Positions 55,138 to 63,277 of a stretch of DNA of 64,000 nucleotides are shown piece after piece; position 1 is the first letter of the stretch; each line of letters begins with the position of its first letter. The DNA lies in NCBI RefSeq assembly GCF_014925405.1, contig NZ_AQHJ01000023.1, positions 248,001 through 312,000 on the forward strand, written 5' to 3'. The notes beneath the pieces were generated by a model. That model made no database searches. It was not told the origin of the DNA and worked only from the letters and a program-made list of their open reading frames with translations. The DNA comes from Pseudoalteromonas ulvae UL12. Its GTDB lineage: Bacteria; Pseudomonadota; Gammaproteobacteria; Enterobacterales; Alteromonadaceae. A program made the translations under genes and the position numbers.

Positions 55138-55972
55138 TTTTTTTCCAGCTTAATGGGGCTATTTGTCTCACTTTATCAAGTTCGGATAACCATTCACTAA
55201 AGGGGGCGAAATTATCATCTCGTTCAATCATAGTGTTCACGGGTGCGCGCATGTTTGCATAGCGTGTAAACAAATCCCAAACCGCATCGCAAACGGGCTG
55301 ATCATGGGTGTCGATAATGTGCGTGCCAAAATCACTGTGGCCAGCTAAATGAATTTGCGCCACTGCTTGCTCAGGAATAGCGAGCAAGTATTCCATCGGG
55401 TCGAATCCATGATTACGGGCACTGACATAAACATTGTTGATATCGAGTAAAAACTGGCAGCCTGTTGCATGATGCAGTTCAGCTAAAAAGTCCCATTCGG
55501 TCATGTGTGATTGCGTATAGCTTAAATAACTCGATACATTTTCTAAAACTAATGGGCGTTCGAGGAAATCTTGAACTTGATTAAGTCGGGTCGCTAAATG
55601 AGATAAGGCTTCGTGAGTATAAGGTAAGGGTAACAAATCATGGCTATTAAAATCCCCAAGTGACGAAAAACATAAGTGGTCTGAAATCCACATCGGTTGT
55701 ACTCGATCAATGGTTTTTTTCAATTGAGTTAAATAATTAACATTGAGTTCATCGGTACGCCCGATTGACAAAGATACACCATGCATGGCGATGGGATAAC
55801 GCTCTTTTATTTGATCGAGGTAATACCAAGGTTTGCCACCTGCGACAAAATAATTCTCAGAAATAATCTCAAACCAATCCACATCAGGCTGCTCTGATAT
55901 GACAGCGTCAAAATATGTACTTCGTAAACCTAACCCAAACCCTACAAATGGCGCAGACATAATCATCCTCAT
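55130..55972 (-). CDS. bufB: DUF692 multinuclear iron oxidase (BufB/HvfB-type)
   Basis: 280 residues with the TIM-barrel MNIO pattern: GFGLGLRSTYFDAVI, WFEIISENYFV, AMHGVSLSIG, WISDHLCFS, LLDINNVYVSARNHG, QIHLAGHSDFG and MIERDDNF, which carry the His/Asp/Glu metal ligands. These enzymes change cysteines in precursor peptides, for example to thiooxazoles in bufferins. It follows the bufA precursor and overlaps bufC, so it should modify that peptide. An attenuator-like hairpin in the 59-base gap after bufA may lower its expression relative to the precursor. Confidence 0.92.
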   Translation of the reverse strand: MRMIMSAPFVGFGLGLRSTYFDAVISEQPDVDWFEIISENYFVAGGKPWYYLDQIKERYPIAMHGVSLSIGRTDELNVNYLTQLKKTIDRVQPMWISDHLCFSSLGDFNSHDLLPLPYTHEALSHLATRLNQVQDFLERPLVLENVSSYLSYTQSHMTEWDFLAELHHATGCQFLLDINNVYVSARNHGFDPMEYLLAIPEQAVAQIHLAGHSDFGTHIIDTHDQPVCDAVWDLFTRYANMRAPVNTMIERDDNFAPFSEWLSELDKVRQIAPLSWKKND

Positions 55973-55987
55973 AGGTTAAAAATAAAA

Positions 55988-56013
55988 GGCTAAGTAACGG
56001 TCGTTACCCAGCC
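55988..56013 (-). terminator. Attenuator-like hairpin between bufA and bufB
   Basis: On the minus strand, GGCTGGGTAACG, loop AC, CGTTACTTAGCC form a full 12-pair stem in RNA, the two central G-T positions being wobble pairs only on this strand. TTTTATTTTT follows directly. That is an intrinsic terminator placed between precursor and enzyme genes, which would leave the precursor more abundant than the enzymes. Confidence 0.8.
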
Positions 56014-56031
56014 CATTTTCTGGCTAAGCGA

Positions 56032-56484
56032 TTAAATATCGACTTTACCGCCAATATCCTTACATGATTTAGCTGGCATAGAGACAAATCCAGTGCCTTT
56101 ACATGATGCATGACCTGCACACGCATTAGACGCAGTTTTACAATCGTTATGACCACCACAAATATTAACATCATTACAATGTACTAAATCTGCTTTCGCT
56201 ATTTCACCAACCCAGTTATCTTCAATTTTACCGCCAACATCAGCACACGCTTTACTCGGCATAGCGACAAAACCAGTCCCTTTACACGATGCATGACCAG
56301 CACACGCGTTAGACGCTGTTTTACAGTCATTATGACCACCACAAACGTTAACATCGTAACAATGTACTAAATCTGACGTTGCGCCTTTTGCTGAATTAGC
56401 CACGTTGTTTGATTCATTTGTTGCGTTACATCCAACTAAACCCGCAACCATAAGCGCCATAGCGGTGCCTGTTAATGCTTTCAT
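56032..56484 (-). CDS. bufA: Bufferin-type precursor (BufA2-like) with two tandem cysteine cores
   Basis: 150 residues from the ATG at 56484. The signal (LTGTAMALMVAGLVGC) ends in a lipobox-like LVGC at 16-19, so the precursor may be a lipoprotein. Two copies of a ~50-residue core follow, with cysteines at 42, 48, 54, 61, 67, 80 and at 103, 109, 115, 122, 128, 141: the same spacing in both. The repeated motifs VCGGHNDCKTASNACAGHASC and GFV(A/S)MP are those of BufA2-family metal-binding RiPPs, where DUF692 enzymes modify the core cysteines and the product chelates copper outside the cytoplasm. Two cores in one precursor is notable. Confidence 0.88.
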   Translation of the reverse strand: MKALTGTAMALMVAGLVGCNATNESNNVANSAKGATSDLVHCYDVNVCGGHNDCKTASNACAGHASCKGTGFVAMPSKACADVGGKIEDNWVGEIAKADLVHCNDVNICGGHNDCKTASNACAGHASCKGTGFVSMPAKSCKDIGGKVDI

Positions 56485-57303
56485 GTTATTTATCCTCAAT
56501 TATAAAGTGTCGGTAGAATTATTGACCCTAGGTGGTCAGTTCGCTACTTTTCAAAAATGAACAGAAGCCATGTGACTCAATATCGATTTCAGCCCTGTTT
56601 GGGCGGATTCATCAGCCCAGTTCATGGATGTGAAAATCAATGGCTTGCGGCACTGTTTGAAATCATTGAACATCTGCTGGCTAAAAAGACCTTGCTCTGC
56701 TGATTTTCATTTCAAAACGTGAAAAGAAATTTTAGATTGATGAATTTTGCTATTACTGCTGTTTAAAACAGTGTTTAGAACCAAAAGGGTAAAATCAAGT
56801 ACGGATTATCATAAGCGATTGTAAAATTGGAAAATTTTTGAATAACTCAGGGTTTTACCCTTCTGATTTTTAAAGGTGGTTATTGATTTAACAACAAGTA
56901 ACTCTATTGAAAAGCTGTCAAGCTAAACCTCGGCCGACAAAACAGCGACACTTAAGGCTTTGGCTAGCAGAACCTAAAAGCGTACAAGGATGTATTAACG
57001 TGCCGATTCATAGCAGCTATACCCATATCAAATCTATTCTTGAAGCTCAGGGACACCGAGGGTTCCAAGGAATCATCGGCGATAACCTCTCCTTGGCTGC
57101 CGTCAACAAATCCAATCATCTAAGCACTGCTAACTACACTCAAAAGTCAATGGTTGCCGAGCATCACAAGCAAGCTGGCAACAGCAATTTTATCGTCAAT
57201 GGTACAGCATAATGAAGGTTATATTCTCTTCTAAAAAACTTGAATTTACCTAAAAAGAAAACTTAATTTAAACGTACACCGCATCTATCAAATGGAATTT
57301 GAA
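56485..57303. other. Intergenic stretch with degenerate repeat sequence, no secure gene
   Basis: About 820 bases with no convincing gene. A 101-codon frame at 56907-57212 begins inside a degraded REP-like sequence (GCTGTCAAGCTAAACC) and has no ribosome site or recognisable product. GCCCTGTTTGGGC near 56600 and other short palindromes are present. The right end must contain the promoter of the chitin-binding-like gene. Confidence 0.5.
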
Positions 57304-58206
57304 ATGATCAAGCTCATACTCTTCGCATGTATATTTTTTTGTTCGCAAGCTTTCACTGCAAACATCTTTCAACTTAACCCACATGGCACAATCATAGATT
57401 TAACAAACATTGAACCGAATCATCAACCATGGAACGCAAGTTCAATCTACCTAGCCGGTGATATAGTCACCCATAACAACAGTTTATTTATTGCCGCTTT
57501 TTGGGTGAAAGGTATTGAGCCAATAGAAAACCAACCGTATTGGGATGGTTGGATTTGGTTACAAAATACAGTGATAGAAAAATGGCAAGCAAACAAAATT
57601 TATCAAGGTGGTAGTTTGATAAAACATGGGACTGACTACTACTTTGCCCGCTATTGGAATGAAAATAACCAACCTAAAGCCCATAGCAGTTGGCAACGCA
57701 TCAACGATTTATTCTACCTAAGCCCAGATTTACCACCTGAACACCCTGATGACTATAAAACGTTGGATGGTGTTGACCAAAATGATAACGGTATTCGTGA
57801 TGATTATGAGCGCTATGTATATGAAAAATTTGATTCACCGCAACTCATCACTTTTAGTTTAAGTTCAGCGTCAACATTACAACTCGTTATTGATATTGAA
57901 CAAGACCGCATACCAAATTTAGATGCAGAAATTAGTAAACAGATTATTTTAGATTTTATTAATATAAGTTTCTGTACTGAAAAAATACAGAATAAATTCT
58001 CTTCTTACCGTAACCCTAAGCTGATGTATTTTAATACAATAGACAGGGCCTATGCGAATCAAAAAGGACAAAATAAAGCCCATGATTTGATTCCTTGGGA
58101 TGATAACTTTCATCTCCATGCTGATATGTCTTGTGCAATACTAGAGGGAATAATGAAGGGAAAGAATGGAAAGGGGTCAAGCAAGTGGAAAGGGATCAAA
58201 TCTTGA
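57304..58206 (+). pseudogene. Exported protein with two chitin-binding-like modules, 3' end replaced by RAYT repeat
   Basis: 300 codons from the ATG at 57304; an ATG at 57292 is also in frame. A signal peptide (KLILFACIFFCSQAFTAN) is followed by two CBM5/12-like modules at ~30-82 and ~90-130, each with W-N/Q-x-x-x-Y-GG/AGD and a late W (IYLAGDIVTHNNSLFIAAFW, IYQGGSLIKHGTDYYFARYW). A Ca-type DGVDQNDNGIRDDYERY segment comes next, then a helical region. The last ~16 residues (from about KGKNGKG) are encoded by the repeat sequence that bounds the second RAYT unit, so the original C terminus has been lost. It may still make a truncated binder. Confidence 0.6.
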
Positions 58207-58221
58207 CTTCAGACATCAAGG
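58190..58221 (+). repeat. Left arm of the inverted repeat bounding the second RAYT
   Basis: AGGGATCAAATCTTGACTTC followed by AGACATCAAGG. The complementary arm at 59209-59240 differs at only a few bases. Both the RAYT stop and the stop of the chitin-binding-like gene lie inside this arm. A third copy is at 63016-63041. Confidence 0.8.
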
Positions 58222-59170
58222 CACACTCTAGCATTTCAAATTGCAATTTGACCTTTTTATTTTCTCTCATTAACCCATTCAATCTGCCCACCGCTTTAGA
58301 TATCGCTGAATAATGTTGCACATTAAAAACATCGGCTAGTGCCTGCAAATTTAATCCAGTTAAATTTTGGCATAACTTTATAGCAAACCAGCGCGGTAAG
58401 TTTTTCTCTATTCGGCCCTTTTTAACAGCCACAATCTCATGGATTTCAACATTAAAGTGCGAGGCCAAATAAGCAATGACATCACTTACCGAACGTTTTT
58501 TGGTCACAAGCTTTCTTTCTGTATCAGGCGTTGCTATGAGCGATTTTAGATTTTCAATAAATTCATCACCGCCCAAAACCGAGCGTAATTGTTTAGCGCT
58601 ATAAAAATCATCTATTTCTTCATTATTTTCATAATCAACAAACCGCTTATAAGCAGCATATTTTTGTTTTTTACCTTGCAGTGAAAATATAAAATCTCGA
58701 ACTAGCCACTTAGGCATTGTAATTTTTTTGATAAACGCCTGATAACTAGACCATTTATACTGCGCGAGGTCATCCACTAGCGGTGTACGCGTTTCTATTG
58801 GGTTGCGGTGTATGTACCGACTAACGTGTAATAAGTAGTTGTCTGCATCGACCAACACCGCCTTGTAGCGCCCTCTAAACAGTGCGCCGTCTGTATTATG
58901 TGTTCGATTAAAATACTGCGTATAAAGGCCATTAATATGCTTCATGGCTCGGCCTAAATTGGCATCAGGGGTTTTGATTAGCAGATGGTAATGATTGGTC
59001 ATTAAACAATATGAATGCACTTCAATATTAAAGCGAAGGCTTGCTTGCTCAATGCAATATAAAAAATACTTAAAGTCGTCATCGCTCAAAAAGGTATTTT
59101 CACGCCCTCTTCCACGATTCATGACATGATAAAATGCATTCTCATACTCTATTCGCAACGGCCTAGACAT
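58196..59170 (-). mobile_element. REP-associated tyrosine transposase with C-terminal DnaA-like helix-turn-helix
   Basis: 324 residues. The Y1 domain begins MSRPLRIEYENAFYHVMNRG and shows the HUH motif in YCLMTNHYHLLIKT and the catalytic region VSRYIHRNPIETRT. The C-terminal ~90 residues (VSDVIAYLASHFNV, HYSAISKAVGRL) form a DnaA domain IV-like helix-turn-helix found in one RAYT group. The gene is bracketed by inverted repeats at 58190 and 59209 and followed by a cluster of GGGGTCAGAGTC-like repeats. It has inserted at the 3' end of a chitin-binding-like gene. It looks intact. Confidence 0.9.
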
Positions 59171-59208
59171 AGCAACTCACTCAATGAGTAGTAAATTATA
59201 AACCTAGA

Positions 59209-59240
59209 CCTTTGGTGTCTGAAGTCAAGATTTGACCCCT
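59209..59240 (-). repeat. Right arm of the inverted repeat bounding the second RAYT
   Basis: CCTTTGGTGTCTGAAGTCAA followed by GATTTGACCCCT, complementary to the arm at 58190-58221 apart from a few bases. Confidence 0.8.
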
Positions 59241-59253
59241 TTGGTTTTGATAC

Positions 59254-59285
59254 AAAAAAGCCCTAGCGTATACGCTAAGGCTTTA
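59254..59285 (-). terminator. Terminator-like palindrome downstream of the AIPR gene
   Basis: AAAGCCCTAGCGTA and TACGCTAAGGCTTT with an A tract that becomes a T tract on the minus strand. It lies downstream of both the AIPR gene (minus strand) and the repeat cluster. Confidence 0.65.
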
Positions 59286-59320
59286 AAGAAGGTGTCCAGT
59301 TTACTATCTCACTGATATTG

Positions 59321-59339
59321 CACAATGCAAGACCTGACC
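59321..59339. repeat. 19-bp inverted repeat, left flank of AIPR gene
   Basis: CACAATGCAAGACCTGACC, the exact complement of 61451-61469 on the other side of the AIPR gene. A related, less complete sequence (TTGCATTGTGTAACCC) recurs near 62201. Confidence 0.85.
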
Positions 59340-59530
59340 CCGATGACTAAGGCTTTACTGACCCCGATGATTCCTCTGACCCCTTTGGTTCCATTGATTT
59401 CAAATGGAATCAGAATTCAAAATCAACGACTCTGACCCCATTGGTTTGGTTTATCGTTATATCAGTATAGCTGCTCAAACATAAGTGGAGTCAAAACCCA
59501 AAATCAACGACTCTGACCCCATTGATTTCT
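59335..59530. repeat. Cluster of GGGGTCAG-type short repeats beside the second RAYT
   Basis: CTGACCCCGATG (59335 and 59351), CTCTGACCCCTTTGGTT (59369), ACTCTGACCCCATTGGTTT (59430) and ACTCTGACCCCATTGATTT (59510) recur within 200 bases. Inverted forms occur at 61889 and 62995. These look like REP substrates of this RAYT type. Confidence 0.7.
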
Positions 59531-59546
59531 CACCATTGATTCCTCA

Positions 59547-61337
59547 CTAAATTTTATTGTTAATTTTATCAACAAAATTTTTGTATGGATTATTTCTTAT
59601 TTGATCTTTAAGGGTTAAGAAAATAGTACCAAATGCGCTAGAAAATTCATTTGTTACACTTGCAATCTCGTTAGAGTTTGAAAGTCTATTTTTTAATCCT
59701 GGTTTGAGAGTCTTTAAGTTATGGGATAATTTAGTAAGCAAATCTTTCCATAAATTAATACAAGTATCGCGTTGTAACTTTTGATTAAAAGCAATTCCGT
59801 ATGTGCATTTTACATTAGTTTCCAACAATACCTCGATAATTTTACTCATTGCATGGATAATCATAAAAGCACTACCTCTTTCATTCAAAAATGCTAAAAA
59901 CTCTTTTTCATTTTGCTGTGTTTCATTCTTCTTATCTTTTAATCTTAAATCGTCTTTTAACAAATTGGTTGCTTCTAACAATGTGTAAATAAATAAGATA
60001 TGGCCAGCTGTTATCGTTGGATGAAAAGCAAGACTGTATAGTTCATCATTATCCCAAATAGCCATTTTTTTATGATAACTATCAGACGGGTTACCATGCC
60101 AAGCCATTAACGCTTGAGCTGCTGAATGCGCATCAATTTTAAGCTTTCTGTCAGTTGATGTAACCCCCCTTAGACCACCATCATATTCAGCAGAATTGAA
60201 TTTAGTGAACTCTTCTCGCAGGCGTTTTTGAATTGCATCATTAGCTCTGAAATCTGACTGCAATACTCGATTTTGGCTGTTGTTATAACGTGTTATTGAT
60301 TCAATTTTGTCCTTATTTTCACACTTTATGAACCTAACACCGACTTGTATATTATCTAAATTAATATCATTATCTAGAGAACCTAATGAACCAGTGGTTT
60401 GAGCACCATTGACGATTGATATACCCTTAATCGATTTGATTTTTGTTTGATCATTTTCATCAAGCGTGAATTCATGAACTAACGCTGTAATTCCGTTATT
60501 AAATACAAAAAAGTCAATCGGGGATGTTCTTGCTGAAGCTTGAATACCTGCATTTATAACTTTATCATTATCTTTATTGTTTGCCCCCATGAAGCCTCTA
60601 ACATTGGCACTAAAAAGCTCAGTCCTATCGAATTTTCTATATAAACTTGCTAGCCAATCACCTGAAACTGTAGTTACGAATGTGTCCCAATCAGAGTCTG
60701 AAACACGAAAACCTTTACTCGGTTGATTTAAATAAATTTCTTCGTCAATTATTATTGCTTGTTTAGAGGACTTATAGAAAACATCTAGAGTTTCTAATCC
60801 AACTTCTTTAATACTTATATTAATATCAAATTCATGCTTTTGATACTTTGTTAGTAGTTCTTGCGCTGGCGCTAAGATTGGTTGCATCTGTTGTTTGATT
60901 TGCTCATTTTCGGGAAGATTATGTACATACCAAATATGTAGCATATTTATTTCACCTGATTTGAGGGCTTCCCTAGCATCTAGAACATGGGGCTTTATAC
61001 CTAACGGAATATCATTTTCAGGTGAAGCGAGCAAAACGTTTACAGCATAAGATAAATCAGCTCCTTTGTTACCCTTAGCACTTTTCTTGAAAGTTTGTGC
61101 TTCATACGCTTGTACCAGAACGATGGAGCCTTGATCTCTGTTGACATAAAGTATGTCGGTTTTAGCATCATCACTACCACCTGTTACAGCTGCTGATAAA
61201 GTGTTTAGGACATCATCTAGTCCAAAAAATAGCTCCAAAGCAAAAATTGAGACTTTATTCTCTACAAAAATTTCAAGATCACTCCTGTTTGCAAGTGCAT
61301 TCATAAACTGACTATCTTTAAAGTCGTTATAACTCAT
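59547..61337 (-). CDS. AIPR-family protein (abortive infection phage resistance type)
   Basis: 596 residues. Characteristic AIPR motifs are present: DFFVFNNGITALVHEF, SIVNGAQTTGSL, and NSQNRVLQSDFRANDAIQKRL, followed by a helical C-terminal half. The N-terminal ~150 residues (TDILYVNRDQGSIVLVQAYEAQ) are a distinct domain. AIPR proteins are linked to abortive phage defence, often inside larger systems; this one has no partner gene. AAGGAATAGAAA precedes the ATG. It is AT-rich and sits between perfect 19-bp inverted repeats at 59321 and 61451, a sign of recent transfer. Its biochemical activity is unknown. Confidence 0.85.
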   Translation of the reverse strand: MSYNDFKDSQFMNALANRSDLEIFVENKVSIFALELFFGLDDVLNTLSAAVTGGSDDAKTDILYVNRDQGSIVLVQAYEAQTFKKSAKGNKGADLSYAVNVLLASPENDIPLGIKPHVLDAREALKSGEINMLHIWYVHNLPENEQIKQQMQPILAPAQELLTKYQKHEFDINISIKEVGLETLDVFYKSSKQAIIIDEEIYLNQPSKGFRVSDSDWDTFVTTVSGDWLASLYRKFDRTELFSANVRGFMGANNKDNDKVINAGIQASARTSPIDFFVFNNGITALVHEFTLDENDQTKIKSIKGISIVNGAQTTGSLGSLDNDINLDNIQVGVRFIKCENKDKIESITRYNNSQNRVLQSDFRANDAIQKRLREEFTKFNSAEYDGGLRGVTSTDRKLKIDAHSAAQALMAWHGNPSDSYHKKMAIWDNDELYSLAFHPTITAGHILFIYTLLEATNLLKDDLRLKDKKNETQQNEKEFLAFLNERGSAFMIIHAMSKIIEVLLETNVKCTYGIAFNQKLQRDTCINLWKDLLTKLSHNLKTLKPGLKNRLSNSNEIASVTNEFSSAFGTIFLTLKDQIRNNPYKNFVDKINNKI

Positions 61338-61450
61338 TTTCTATTCCTTATAATAAAAATCACTCTGGTATCCTATTGTTTTTTTTGTGAAATTTTAATC
61401 CATTATATAACTATCTCAGTTTTAACATACTAATGGGACCACTTCAACAT

Positions 61451-61486
61451 GGTCAGGTCTTGCATTGTGTAACCCTAAAAACAAAA
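61451..61486. repeat. 19-bp inverted repeat, right flank of AIPR gene
   Basis: GGTCAGGTCTTGCATTGTG at 61451-61469, exactly complementary to 59321-59339; it continues TAACCCTAAAAACAAAA, a tail also found at 62201-62228. Confidence 0.85.
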
Positions 61487-61512
61487 GCCACAGACAACTC
61501 CCCCCCCCTTCT

Positions 61513-61722
61513 ATCACGCCTGAAAATAAGCAATTGATGAGTAATGTGCTCGCATGGATGCGAGCCAAGCCGTGATTTCGCCAAGGATGGCGAATACATG
61601 GCGTTTACGTTCACATCAATAGCGTTTTGAAGATTAAGCGTGATGGAGGGGCGCCGTGGGAGTCCAGAGGGCGGTCGGCGGCAGCCGCCCTTTGGTTGCC
61701 GTCGCCAACGCGACAAAGGGTT
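61513..61722. repeat. Large structured repeat element, copy B
   Basis: Outer arms start ATCACGCC (61513) and end AAGCGTGAT (61644). Hairpin 1 is CTCGCAT/ATGCGAG (61549-61564). Hairpin 2 is TTCGCCA/TGGCGAA (61577-61594) inside GCCGTG/CATGGC. A third, GGGCGG/CCGCCC, lies in the tail. Base changes relative to copies A and C preserve pairing. Confidence 0.8.
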
Positions 61723-62283
61723 AAATTGAAGACCTGTGGTGAGCAAAACATAGATTCTGAAACAAATTCAGAATGAAGATTAATGAGGGTTACCCTCCCT
61801 GCTCCCTACAAAATGGATCCTGACCTTCGTCAGGATGACATAAACTGCATTAAGCCACTGCTACAAGGAGCGTGAAAACACCTAGATCAAAGGGGTCAGA
61901 GTCATTGATTTTACTCTTTTGACTTTAAAAACGATTCTGACTTCCTATCTCCGCCTTTTGGCAAAGGCGAAGCTCTCCTACCCGACATTTCCTCAACTTG
62001 TTGTTTGAATTTATCATTGCCAAGTACCCACATTTTGTCAGTTGCTGTTTTTATTTCCTCAAGCGTATATGGAAGAATGTCTCTTTCAAATAATGCGCGG
62101 TATTGTGCTTGCCTGCATCAATGGGACAGAGTCGTTGATTTTACTCTTTCGATTTTAACCTCTTCCTGATTTCCTATCTCTGAAATTCAAAGGGTCATAT
62201 ATTGCATTGTGTAACCCTAAAAACAAAACCAACAGACAACTCCCCTCCCCCTTCTATCTCGCCTGAAAATAAGAAAAAAAGTG
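61723..62283. other. Repeat-rich intergenic stretch, no gene seen
   Basis: Holds AAAGGGGTCAGAGTCATTGA at 61888, a related GACAGAGTCGTTGATTTTAC at 62124, the tail TGCATTGTGTAACCCTAAAA at 62203, and the first few dozen bases of the structured repeat (ATCTCGCCTGAAAATAAG at 62255), which is cut off by the 18-base motif at 62284. No credible coding frame. Confidence 0.6.
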
Positions 62284-62301
62284 GACACCCATAAATATCT
62301 C
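62284..62301 (-). repeat. 18-base dispersed motif, isolated copy
   Basis: GACACCCATAAATATCTC, identical to the consensus of the first RAYT's flanking motif, 41 kb away from that gene. It interrupts a copy of the large structured repeat. Confidence 0.8.
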
Positions 62302-62536
62302 ACTGATTTTAATTGTTATTTATAAAAATACAAATCAAAAATTGAGCTCATTGTAGAAGTGAGTTGAAGTAAACAGAGCTTGATGAAATTGATACGGCGG
62401 ATTTGAACTATCCAAAACGATCTGGTGAATATTTTGACGTGAAATTGATGAGTAACTAGTTTTTTGTGAAAAGCAGTTTTTAAAACTAAACACAGTTGTT
62501 GATTTGAAAACGAACATAAATTTTAAATCAATTTTA

Positions 62537-62662
62537 CGGGCTAAAACCCGACAAATCACCAACAATCTAGCCCTAAAAAGCTCTGCGCGCGCAGCGCCTC
62601 GAAGGCCTCTGTGGTGAAAAATAACCATACAACAAAAAGCATCGGGCTGAAGCTCCGACCTA
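62537..62662. repeat. REP-like hairpins beside structured repeat C
   Basis: CGGGCTAAAACCCG (62537-62550) and ATCGGGCTGAAGCTCCGACC (62641-62660), related to the hairpin at 23129. TTTGTGAAAAGCAGTTTTTAAAACT-type sequence just upstream also matches the tail of copy A. No gene is visible from 62302 to 62755. Confidence 0.55.
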
Positions 62663-62755
62663 CACAACAGTAGGCAAGCTTCGCTCACCTTTGAAATAGG
62701 CTTGCACCAACAGCCAATTTCAAAGCAAACACAGGTGCTGATAAATTTCCCCGTT

Positions 62756-62962
62756 ATCACGTCCTGAAAATAAATCATTGATGAGTAATGTCGCGCATGG
62801 AGCGCGATAAGCCATGCTTGTACATGGACGTGCTTTCATGGCGTTTACGTTCACATCAATGAGTTTTTTGAAGGATTAAGCGTGATGTCGGTGGCGCTGG
62901 GTGAGTCCAGAGAGGGGTCAGCGCTCGCCCCTCTTTGGCTGCCGTCGCCAGCGTGACAACAG
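62756..62962. repeat. Large structured repeat element, copy C
   Basis: Outer arms start ATCACG (62756) and end CGTGAT (62886). Hairpin 1 is TCGCGC/GCGCGA with loop ATGGA (62791-62807). Hairpin 2 has GCCATG/CATGGC (62811-62842). The tail hairpin is GAGGGG/CCCCTC. Stem sequences differ from copies A and B but still pair. Confidence 0.8.
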
Positions 62963-62994
62963 TACCAATTTACAAAGCGGTTTTTAATTTGACC

Positions 62995-63041
62995 CAGGGG
63001 TCATAATTTGACCCAGGGGTCAAATCTTGACTTCAGACATC
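62995..63041. repeat. RAYT-type short repeats
   Basis: TGACCCAGGGGTCA is a palindrome, followed by a second TTTGACCCAGGGGTCA and then AATCTTGACTTCAGACATC, the same sequence as the flanks of the second RAYT. GGAGTCAAACATTGACTCC just after it is also palindromic. Confidence 0.7.
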
Positions 63042-63225
63042 TAATTATAAAACAAAGGAGTCAAACATTGACTCCACATATCCAATTCGAAGAATTCCCC
63101 ATTAGCATACATGCCTTGTCGCGACATAAAGTCGCTGCTACACAGCAGAAGAACTACGGCGACTGTGCAAAACAGGCTATTCCTTCGCCTTCTCAATATC
63201 ACAATCACCCATTTCGCCCAACAAA

Positions 63226-63251
63226 AAAGGCAAACCGAGGTTTGCCTTTTC
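63226..63251 (-). terminator. Terminator of gcvP
   Basis: AAAAGGCAAACC, loop GA, GGTTTGCCTTTT. It lies 27 bases beyond the gcvP stop in the direction of transcription, with T tracts on both strands. Confidence 0.9.
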
Positions 63252-63277
63252 ATCAAATCAAAATTTTAAAATTTCAA

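Noticed and set aside
56907..57212. 101-residue open frame
   Set aside because: Starts inside a degraded repeat, lacks a ribosome site and resembles no protein; probably chance.
61453..61746. 97-residue open frame on the minus strand
   Set aside because: Covers structured repeat copy B; no coding signal.
62335..62778. 147-residue open frame on the minus strand
   Set aside because: Runs through REP-like and structured repeat sequence; composition is not coding.
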